Shown here: one piece after another, positions 53,515 through 64,000 of the stretch
Layout of the letters: each line of letters begins with the position of its first letter
Position numbering within the stretch: the stretch's first letter is position 1
Origin: Tillus elongatus
Taxonomy: Eukaryota > Arthropoda > Insecta > Coleoptera > Cleridae
Reading direction: 5' to 3'
DNA length: 64,000 bases
Assembly (NCBI GenBank): GCA_964006375.1
Contig: OZ023263.1
Span: forward strand, 134,582,454-134,646,453
Program-made: the position numbers and the translations under genes
Notes under the pieces: model-generated
The model's database searches: none
Told to the model about the DNA's origin: nothing
The model's input: the letters and a program-made list of their open reading frames with translations, nothing else

Positions 53515-54302
53515 GTAATTATGCAGATGATCGCAAAAGTGATTTTTACAATCAGAAGCACGCTTAAAACCAATCCTGTATGGCATAAGCAACAAGACCA
53601 TTGCTGTAAAATCAACCCCCACAAAAGTTACGGGACCTGGCGTGAATAGGGCGTGCTGGGCGGGGAAGGAACTATAGAAATCAAATCAGCAAAAACACCT
53701 TTGTTGGACTTCTATAAGCAGCCTTTTTTACATTTTGCTCCAACATTTCTTCTTAATAATGTTCTCCCCCCTCCAAAAAGGCTTTTTGCTCCAAGTCCTA
53801 CAGCCTGTTTGCAAGTTAAAGGGACAAGAGTTTTGTTGTCGTTTATGCGCAAGACACTCTAACAGGTAGGCCTGAGCCACCACACCTGACCTGACATGGC
53901 ACGACCTGACCCAACCTGACCTGACCAAACCCGACTCTAAAGTGATCCTGACCTGACGTAATCTCAGTAAAAGCGTGTGAGAACACCCAAAAAACATGCA
54001 TTTTACAACAAAAAAAAGTTACTTTGATATGTGTATGTGACCAGCGATGAACCAATAACGTTAATAAGTTGACAACAACAAATTCTCATAACTGAACCAA
54101 TAATGTCAATAAGTTGACAACAAATTCTCATAACGTAAAAACGAATTTCCACAACATAAAAATGGTATAAAATTGCATATAAGGTGGTAAACATTATCTA
54201 TCAGCGGTCGACATCACGTTGATGAAACTGCAGATGACAGGCAAACTTGTTTTAATTATTAACTTTCATTCTAAAAGAGACTGACAAAATAAAACAAACA
54301 AA
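53515..54302. repeat. Dispersed repeat module with telomere-like pentamers, copy 2
   Basis: Diverged copy of 5043-5700, again directly before a HINE-type right end. The pentamer tract (CCTGA/CCCAA words) is at 53875-53955. A tandem duplication of about 46 bases (AATAAGTTGACAACAA, ATTCTCATAAC) lies at 54050-54135. Confidence 0.5.
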
Positions 54303-54510
54303 TTTCGGGACGCAGCAAGTGCGTTATAGTAGCGAATTTTCATAAGAATTCTACATTATTATTATATGGCATATTAGTAAAGTGAATACTTTAAACTTAC
54401 ACAGCCATTGAAGATCGATTTTAGAGGTCCTGGTACGCGCACATTTGAAGAATTCTTTCAAAAGTGTTACCATCGATATCTCTCTATTATCAAAAAAATC
54501 TTGCGTTCTA
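54300..54510 (-). repeat. Short HINE-type repeat, minus strand
   Basis: GACGCAGCAAGTGCGTTATA at 54309, then about 100 bases, then the ACGCGCACATTTGAAG block and a degraded left end (ATCGATATCTCTCTATTATC). The left hairpin is largely lost. Confidence 0.55.
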
Positions 54511-54589
54511 ACTCCTTTTCAGAAAAATGCCCAAAACTCAATTTTATATGAAGGTAAAGAACTAAATTTGGTTATACATGTAGTTGACA

Positions 54590-57500
54590 GGTGGTAGTGG
54601 ACTTTTCCTTTACGTGATAGTAAAGGATTTTTTCACACCAGAGGAGGTACCACCCCTCACATCAAGCAGCCGGTGAAGTCACAACCGACGTTTCCGGTTC
54701 TGGTGTATGAGTCGGTTTCCGTTATAAACTAAAATGATGATGGCTCCTCCTTGTACAAAACATTCCGGAGATAAAATACCCCTCCATTCGGATATCCGGG
54801 AGAGGCGTGTGCAGGGGCCACCGGCATCAAGATTTAACATATCCTTCTCGAACATATGTGGCCTAAATTCTAACCTGAACTCCGTCCACCGTTTCCTCCA
54901 GGCTAATAGGCCCCAACTCCTTTTCCACACCGAAATCCAAATCAGTGCCAAAACAGCCACTAATCACCTTAATTTCCCGGGATATGAGCTCCTTACTTCC
55001 TTTAGATTGCACGGAGGCTTGTGCGCATACGTCCGTAGCAATCTATCCTGCACCAGACTCCCCAATAGAAGCTGGAATAGAAGACATACTTTGGATGAAA
55101 CTCTCTCTCAAGGCTGCAACTAAATACATATGTTGCATTTACCGGTCACCGTCAGACAACAACTTTGTCCAGCTCTTCGAGTACCTTTCTGAAAAAACGA
55201 CCATTTCCTCCAGGCTAATAGGCCCCAACTCCTTTTCCACACCGAAATCCAAATCAGTGCCAAAACAGCCACTAATCACCTTAATTTCCCGGGATATGAG
55301 CTCCTTACTTCCTTTAGATTGCACGGAGGCTTGTGCGCATACGTCCGTAGCAATCTATCCTGCACCAAACTCCCCAATAGAAGCTGGAATAGAAGACATA
55401 CTTTGGATGAAACTCTCTCTCAGGGCTGCAACTAAATACATATGTTGCATTTACCGGTCACCGTCAGACAACAACTTTGTCCAGCTCTTCGAGTATCTTT
55501 CTGAAAAAAACGACCATCTGATTTCTGAATATCCTTCCTCCGAGGTCAATATTCTTGGTGACTTCAATGTCCATAATAAGGAATGGATAGGACCTTTGCA
55601 GTACGCAATTCTTTAGCCAATATGGTTCAGCAACCTACTTACTTTCCTTGCATCCCAACGCAAGGCTCAAATCCCTTGGATCTTCTTACTACACCACCTG
55701 AATGCTATAAGACATCAGTCACCGCCCCTTGGTCGCTCAGACCACGGCATGGTCACTGCTTCCTACACAATGCAACCCGAGGTTACACAGTCATCACAAC
55801 CACGTATCGTTTGGCACTACAACTCCGCGAACTGGGACAAAATGAGGGATTACTTTTCGTCATTTCCATGGGCGTCTGTCTGCTTCTCTCATCCTGACCC
55901 CTCTGATATCTCACAAAACGTCACCGAAATTATCCAAGCTGGCATGTAATTATTTATTCCACGTACACAGAAAACCTCTTCAGCCACTCAAAAGCCCTGG
56001 TTCTCTAAATCCTGTGACAAGGCCAAACTTGAAAAGGTCAAAGATCACAAAACGCTTCTACACAATCCCAGTCAAGAAAACCGTCAAGCATTTAATGACG
56101 CAAGAATGCTCTATGTCCGCATTCTTTCTGAGTCAAAAATCTCTTTTCATAACCACATCAAAAACAAAGTCCCCTCAAGCTCCAACGGCAGCAAACCATT
56201 CTGGACCCTTGCTAAACCTGTTGGGAACGATTTCTGCAAGAGCATGTTGCCACCTCTTGTTTCAAGGAATGAAATTGTTTCTACCGGCCTGGGCAAGGCT
56301 GAACTTTTTGCCTCGTTGTTCTCCGGAAATTCTCTCAACCCACCTCCAAATGTTCAACCACCAACAGTCCCCAATGTCGCGCATAAAATGACGGATTTTA
56401 TTTTCAAAACTGAAAACGTATGAAAGATGCTCTCTTCTCTTAATACCAGGAAAGCCTATGGCCTTGACGAGATCCCAGCAATTGTTCTAAAAAAAAATGC
56501 GCACCAGAACTTGCTCCTGTCCTGACTCGCCTGTTTCAGACATCTTACAATAGAGGCATATTTCCTAGTAACTGGGCAACTGCTCGAGTACAACCCGTCC
56601 CCAAGAAAGGATCCAAAGCGCTTCCTAGCATCTACAGGCCTATTTCTCTCTTTTCAGTCGTCTCTAAAGTGATGGAAAAGTATATAAACACTGAATTACT
56701 TAAATTTCTTGAAAAAGACAGTCTAATCCACGACAGGTAGTACGGATTCCGTCAGCGCAAATAAACTGCCTCCTTTCCTTTGTCACCCATTCTTGGAACA
56801 AGTCTATGGAACTAGACAGTGAATCCCAGATTGTCGCTCTAGACATATCCAAAGCATTCGACCAGGTCTGTAACGCAGCGCTGCCTAATAAACTTGCAGC
56901 CTATGGCCCACCACGAAAACTCTGTACCTGGACCGCAAATTTCCTCTCCAACCGGAGCGTTTTTGTTGTCGTGGATGGCCATTCCTGTAAACTGTATCCA
57001 ATTAGTACAAGGGTCCTTCAAGGTTTAGCTTTAGCCCCTACTTTGTTTCTTCTCCACATAAATGACCTCCTCTCTAGCACATCCAACCCAGTTCCCAGTT
57101 ACGCGCATGACACCACCCTCCACTCAAATATACAATATTCTAAGCCTGTCTCTTTAGCCCAATTAGATGAGGATCGCAGACTCATGAAGAGTTCTGTCTC
57201 TGTGGATCTCCAAAAAATATTAGACTGACGAAGTAGAAATCTTGCAGAATTCAACTCCACCAAATCTCAGTCTTGCTTTCTATCTCATAAGAGATACACC
57301 AACCCTAGATCTATCACAATGAACAACCAAGTTATTAAAAGTAATGAGTCCTTTTCACTTGTTGGCATTTTTGTGGATCAAAATCTCAATTCGGACCAAC
57401 ATGTCACATCAATTGCAGAAGGGGCTGCTAAGAATATAGGTTTCCTCTTCCGGGCTCGCAAATACTTTTCACCAGCTAATCTTTATACCTTATATACTTC

Positions 57501-58010
57501 GCAAATAAGGCCAGACCTCGAATACTGCTCCCACATCTGGGGTGCCGCTGTCGGTTCTACACTCGCTATCCTGGACTCCATTCAGAAGAGAGCTATACGT
57601 CTCATCGGTGACCCTATCCTCACCCAAAGGCAGCCATCCCTTGCCCACTAACGTGCTGTTGGTGACCTCTCCTCTCTCTCTTTAATAGATATCTGCACGG
57701 GCACTGCTCAGAGGAGCTTTCTTCCATAATTCCTCCACCTGCTGCCCCCAACAGATCTACCAGGGGAACAGAGCGAATGCACCATTTTACTGTCCAGGTC
57801 ACCAGACGTAGAACATCTTGTTATGCCTGCTCTTTTGTCCCGAGGACTTCCAAGTTGTGGAATTCGTTGCCGGCACATGTGTTTCCTTCTCCTCCGAACC
57901 TCCAAACCTTTAAGTCCAGAATTAATAAGTTACCTCTTTCCCCCTTGTCGACACCCACGGTACGATAGTATTTAGGCTGTAAGCCCACGTGGTGTGTTGT
58001 TGAAATATAT
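54590..58010 (+). mobile_element. LINE (CR1/Jockey supergroup), copy B, decayed
   Basis: Plus-strand sister of 43100-45880. The 5' block (GTGGTAGTGGACTTTTCCTT), endonuclease, reverse transcriptase and 3' UTR (CACGTGGTGTGTTG) are all present. A direct tandem duplication of 312 bases (54892-55203 and 55204-55515) sits in the endonuclease. No poly(A) or simple-repeat tail was recognised. Confidence 0.75.
54734..57968 (+). pseudogene. LINE ORF2 copy B: AP endonuclease and reverse transcriptase
   Basis: Endonuclease start FNISFSNICGLNSNLNSVHR, LLFHTEIQISAKT (the Glu block), then the duplicated part, NILGDFNVHNKEW (about 55550) and RPRHGHCF. Then WFSKSCDKAKLEKVKDH, the reverse transcriptase with NWATARVQPVPKKGSKALP, ALDISKAFDQVCNAAL, APTLFLLHINDLL and the active site PSYAHDTTLH, in which the first Asp of YADD is His. 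The C-terminus ends INKLPLSPLSTPTVR at 57968, as in copy A. Many frameshifts and stops (for example near 55610, 55948, 56420, 56740, 57226). Confidence 0.8.
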
Positions 58011-58239
58011 AGGACATTATACATAGAATGTATCTAACATTTAACATATAATTTAAAAATGTAACATATAGATTATCCTATTTAAAATGAGCAAGTGAAC
58101 ATCAACACCATGCATAACCGGATGTGTCACGATCTTAAGAATACTTTAGCCGAGTTGCCCCCATCGACTTCAGTAAGCTGCCCAATTTTCAAAATTTTCC
58201 AAAGGCTATTTTCCGAGAAATGGATCGCGGGCGTTCGTC

Positions 58240-58325
58240 GTGGGACACTCTGTAGACAGTGGACAGTGTTAAATAAATTTTAAGATAACCAGCCTGTTGC
58301 ATATCAGCCCGTATTGTAAAAAAGA

Positions 58326-58328
<3 letters not shown>
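58240..58328 (+). repeat. Left arm of inverted repeat around a HINE-type copy
   Basis: GGGACACTCTGTAGACAGTG to TTGCATATCAGCCC matches, inverted, 59345-59425. The two arms enclose the (TA)n at 58329 and the whole HINE-type copy. Confidence 0.65.

Positions 58329-58403
<75 letters not shown>
58329..58403. repeat. (TA)n with AGAAGA/TCTTCT borders
   Basis: TA array framed by AGAAGATATA and TATATCTTCT, so the whole block is palindromic. Confidence 0.95.
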
Positions 58404-58405
<2 letters not shown>

Positions 58406-58457
58406 TCTACGTATAGAGTAGTGTGTTGTTTCGGAATTTTAATACACAAGTGCAAAT

Positions 58458-58592
58458 TATTAGTGAATTTTCGTAGAAAAAATTCACTAATGGGGAGATC
58501 CCGACTTTTGAATTTTGAAAAAATTGTTGCAAATGAGCGCGAACTCGGACCCCTAGAACCCATATCCGGGGTCAGTTTCAATTTTTATATGG

Positions 58593-58661
<69 letters not shown>

Positions 58662-59272
58662 GATAACTAAAAAAATTATGGGCCGATTTTGATAAAATTT
58701 GGCATGTACGTTTCTTTTGTAAATGGCTTGGATAAGTTCGTTAGTCAGAAAAATCGAACGAGGTTTTCCGGGAAAATTTTGAGTTTTCATTCGAAAAAAA
58801 TTCTTATCTTAAAAAGTAATAAGCCGATTTTAATAAAATTTGGCATGTACCTTCCTTTTGTAAATGGCTTTGGCAAGTTTGTTAGTCAGGAAAATCGGTC
58901 GAGGTTTTCCGGGAAAATTTTGAGTTTTCATTCGAAAAAAATTTTTATCTCAAAGAATAATGGGCCGATTTTGATAAAATTTGGCATGTACCTTCCCTTT
59001 GTAAATGGCTTTGATAAGTTTGTTAATCAGAAAAATCGGACGAGGTTTTCTGGAAAAATTTTGAGTTTTCATTTGAAAAAAAAATTTATCTTAAAAAATA
59101 AAAAAGCTATGATAACCAAATTTGGTAGGTAGGTTTACGATATAAAAAGTAAACTATACACCAAAATTTATATTTCTGTTACAAGAAAAAAAAGTTATAA
59201 TAAAATATTTGGTGCCAGATCATTTCTATGAAAATTCACTACCATAACGCACTTGCTGCGTCCAGGCTTTTC
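58458..59272 (+). mobile_element. HINE-type repeat, both ends present, three 141-bp units
   Basis: The clearest copy of the family. Left hairpin (TTAGTGAATTTTCGTAG, AAAATTCACTAATGG), block GAGATCCCGACTTTTGAATT, (TA)n at 58593-58659, three tandem units with 141-bp spacing (GCCGATTTTGATAAAATTTG at about 58683, 58823, 58964), a short tail and the right end (CCATAACGCACTTGCTGCGT near 59258). The 141-bp period is a multiple of three and gives a 147-codon repeat frame with no known domain. Confidence 0.75.
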
Positions 59273-59344
59273 TTTACGACTTTATTAGTGTTAGTGAGTG
59301 ACTAAACAGTTTTTGTGATGTTTAGCCAACAGCTAAAGGATCGT

Positions 59345-59425
59345 AGCCTTACAAAAAGGGCTGATATGCAACAAGTTAGTTATCTTAAAATTTATTTAAG
59401 ACTGTCCACCTGTCTACAGAGTTAT
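59345..59425 (-). repeat. Right arm of inverted repeat around a HINE-type copy
   Basis: GGGCTGATATGCAACAAGTT to CTGTCTACAGAG, inverted partner of 58240-58328, with several differences. Confidence 0.65.
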
Positions 59426-60085
59426 TTAATTATTTTGTAGAGAGTTAAGTTTATTTATATTCGCTTAAGTTGTATTTAAACCAAAACATATTTAGTGGCG
59501 TGCTCTAATCTTTATACTGCAAAGAATGGAATTTTGTGATCAAAATTACATAAATCGAAAGGCTTGTTAGAACATATTTTATCTAAATTGTGCTCATGAT
59601 GAACAGAGCCACAGAGCCTAAATTTTTAAGTTTTTGTTTAGTGACATTTTATTTCGTCTACTTACCTATGTTGATTTTAAAACTCTTCACGTGTTATCTA
59701 AATATGTGACATCACTGTAACAAAGTATTTGCGCTTATTTGTATTTTTAATTTTTCTGCTTTCTTTAATCTTGCAGGTTTGAACTTATATAAATTTTCGA
59801 AACATAGAACTTACCAGGCGCCAGCATCTGAGTTTAAGCACTCATCTGCTGACTATCGATACATTTCAGCGGTTGGAGACTTATGAACGCACACTTGACT
59901 CCAAGCAGCACTATTGTGTAACTTTTGTCTGTCATTCCGTTTTGACAAATTGACGACAGTTAAGTTTCAACAAAAGCTTAGCGGGACTGGTGAACGCATA
60001 CGTTTACACACCTATTCAACCTTATTCCTTATACTGTTATACTACATTTTTAATCGAAATATGATGCATGTTTGTAAAAACAAAT
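59426..60085. other. Unassigned AT-rich stretch
   Basis: No gene or shared repeat recognised. Confidence 0.4.
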
Positions 60086-61534
<1,449 letters not shown>

Positions 61535-61582
61535 TGCTAAGTACACTTGGAGAACCCAAATCACCATAACACATTTTTTTAA

Positions 61583-61628
61583 AGACCTGACGATTCTTTC
61601 GCTAACAAAGTTACCGTCATCAGAGGAT
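61583..61628 (-). ncRNA. Hammerhead-ribozyme-like motif (left arm)
   Basis: Minus strand: CTGATGA (complement of 61617-61623), stem II CGGTAAC/GTTAGCG with loop TTT (one mismatch), GAAAG where GAAAC is usual, then AATCGTC-AGGTC. CCT before CTGATGA can pair with AGG after GTC as stem I. Core boxes are nearly complete, and activity is uncertain because of the GAAAG change. Confidence 0.6.
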
Positions 61629-61642
61629 GAAAAACTTCTTTT

Positions 61643-61690
61643 CATCCTCTGATGACGCTAACTTTTGTTAGTGAAACGATCGTCAGGTCT
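61643..61690 (+). ncRNA. Hammerhead-ribozyme-like motif (right arm)
   Basis: Plus strand: CCT-CTGATGA (61649-61655), stem II CGCTAAC/GTTAGTG around TTTT, GAAAC (61673-61677), a minimal stem III around GATC, and GTC (61682-61684) followed by AGGTC. This matches the CUGANGA...GAAA...NUH order of a type I hammerhead with very short stem III, as described for Penelope-like elements and animal retrozymes. The predicted cut is after 61684. Confidence 0.65.
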
Positions 61691-61738
61691 TTAAAAACAT
61701 GTGTTGTGGTGATGTAGGTTCTCCAAGTATACTTATTA

Positions 61739-62019
61739 GGCTCTAACATGTTAAATTCCTAATAAAATTACATACGAAACTTAGGTATGTTATTTTATAT
61801 TTATATGTATCTTAGTATTTCTTAATACTCGTAATTCACTGTTGCCTATTTTTTATGCCTGAAATTGTCTAGCGTTTACTATTTACGTTTACTATTATTT
61901 TTTTGTAATTGTTTAATATGCCAGTCATAAATAAATATATTATACACATACTTTAAAAAGTTTAAATTTATTTGTAAAACATTTGCAACTTACAAACTGT
62001 ATTATATTTAATAAAAGTC
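61739..62019. other. Unassigned AT-rich stretch
   Basis: No feature recognised. Confidence 0.4.
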
Positions 62020-63196
<1,177 letters not shown>

Positions 63197-63274
63197 TTGT
63201 TGTAGTTCAGGTGGAAATACAGCAAGCACTAGCTGAAGACTGGAACATGTGATGAACACTAATAGATTCACTTT

Positions 63275-63445
63275 GTAGATTCCAATTCACCACAACATAT
63301 ATTTCCGTTACAAAGTTAGAATCATCAGAGCGATTAACAAACTAACCGATTACTTAATTCGTCCCTCTAATGACGCTAACTTTGTTAGCGAAACGATCTC
63401 AGGTGAGAAAATATATTGTGTTGAATTGGGTTACCCAAAGTGTAC
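63275..63445. ncRNA. Inverted pair of hammerhead-like motifs
   Basis: Right motif, plus strand: CCCTCTAATGA (63363-63373; CTAATGA in place of CTGATGA), stem II CGCTAAC/GTTAGCG with loop TTT, GAAAC (63390-63394), GATCTC-AGG. Left motif, minus strand: CTGATGA (complement near 63324-63330), stem TTCTAAC/GTAACGG, GAAATA, with the stem III and cleavage part deleted. The outer flanks CAATTCACCACAACATAT and ATATTGTGTTGAATTGG are inverted partners. Confidence 0.6.
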
Positions 63446-63484
63446 TTACCTATTCATAAAGCTGTTATTATCTTGTTACCTGAC

Positions 63485-63640
63485 CTGACCTGAAGATCGT
63501 TTCGAACAAAGTTTGCGTCATCAGAGTGATTAATAAACTAACCACTTGTTTATCCATCACTCTGATGACGCTAACTCCGTTAGTAAAACGATCGCCAGGT
63601 CAGAAAAATATGTCGTGGTGAATTGGGCTCTCCTAAGTGT
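63485..63640. ncRNA. Second inverted pair of hammerhead-like motifs
   Basis: Left motif, minus strand: CTGATGA (complement of 63518-63524), stem CGCAAAC/GTTCG, GAAAC, GATCTTC-AGGTC: all core boxes present. Right motif, plus strand: CTGATGA (63562-63568), stem II CGCTAAC/GTTAGT, AAAAC, GATCGCC-AGGTC, where the NUH cleavage triplet has become GCC. The spacer words ATTAATAAACTAACC are shared with the previous pair, so the two are copies of one element. Confidence 0.65.
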
Positions 63641-64000
63641 ATTTATTAATAAAGCAAATATTATCTTATTACATTTAATAACTAACGCCGCTTGCTGGAC
63701 ACTAACAATATATAAATGCTGGGTATCCAACAAAAGAAAGTCTAGTGAATCTACCTCTTAAAAATTATTTAAAAAGTAAACATTTTCTTTGGAGCTGATC
63801 ATTCATTGAAAGTATAAACATGCTACTTCCGATTAAGCCAAAAGTTACTATTTCATTTTTTTCATCGAATATTCTGTATAATATTATCTACTGCTTTTTC
63901 AAATTTTACATAGGTATTGAGATTTCAAGCTCATCTTTTATATTTGACATTTCTAAAATTGACAATTTTAATAGCAAATTTTTTATACATTCTAAGAGAC
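63641..64000. other. AT-rich stretch, nothing recognised
   Basis: No feature recognised up to the window edge. Confidence 0.4.

Larger units (their letters stand above)
61535..61738. repeat. Palindromic element carrying two hammerhead-like motifs
   Basis: Imperfect inverted repeat centred near 61634 with arms of about 100 bases: outer TAAGTACACTTGGAGAACCC against GGTTCTCCAAGTATACTTA, then the CACCATAACACA and TGTGTTGTGGTG pair, then the hammerhead-like blocks. Confidence 0.75.

Overview
This window looks like a transposon-dense stretch of nuclear DNA from an arthropod, probably an insect. It has no operons, ribosome binding sites or dense coding. Base composition is AT-rich. About twenty long (TA)n arrays and three (TG)n arrays punctuate it. 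Nearly every protein-like stretch belongs to a eukaryotic mobile element: two Ty3/gypsy LTR retrotransposons, four LINE copies from three families, several Tc1/mariner-type transposases, a BED-finger fragment, a hAT MITE and tRNA-derived SINEs. Degenerate CCTAA/CCTGA pentamers, like the insect telomere repeats TTAGG and TCAGG, fit an insect. The species cannot be read from the sequence.

Layout. 0-1.4 kb: SINE and a decayed DDE transposase. 2.4-8 kb: copies of a hairpin-ended repeat family with Helentron-type (HINE) architecture, which returns at 52.3-54.5, 58.4-59.3, 60.1-60.5 and 62.0-63.2 kb. 8.0-14.7 kb: a (TG)n tract split by a 5'-truncated Tx1/L1-like LINE on the minus strand, leaving 1.25 kb of pure repeat on one side and 0.46 kb with a (CG)n core on the other. 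16.6-20.6 kb: CR1/Jockey-group LINE with a PHD-like finger in ORF1. 21.3-24.2 kb: long-TIR Tc1/mariner-type element, a duplicated MITE-like repeat and another transposase. 27.4-28.6 kb: giant palindrome built of 60-bp repeats. 28.7-30.4 and 36.8-38.4 kb: a duplicated segment flanking a decayed gypsy element (31.5-36.4 kb). 38.6-40.0 kb: unidentified exon-like coding remnants. 40-43 kb: mariner, BED-finger and hAT MITE remnants. 43.1-45.9 (minus) and 54.6-58.0 (plus): two copies of one LINE family. 47.8-52.1 kb: a nearly intact Mag-like gypsy element with matching 227-bp LTRs inserted in a (TA)n array. 24.8, 61.6, 63.3 and 63.5 kb: inverted pairs of hammerhead-ribozyme-like motifs.

No host gene can be assigned with confidence, and almost all element ORFs carry frameshifts, stops or lost catalytic residues. 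The signals most worth following are the paired hammerhead-like motifs, the LINE lying inside an (AC)n tract, the HINE-type family that carries its microsatellite at a fixed internal site, and the 1.2-kb palindrome whose arms share the same repeat variants.
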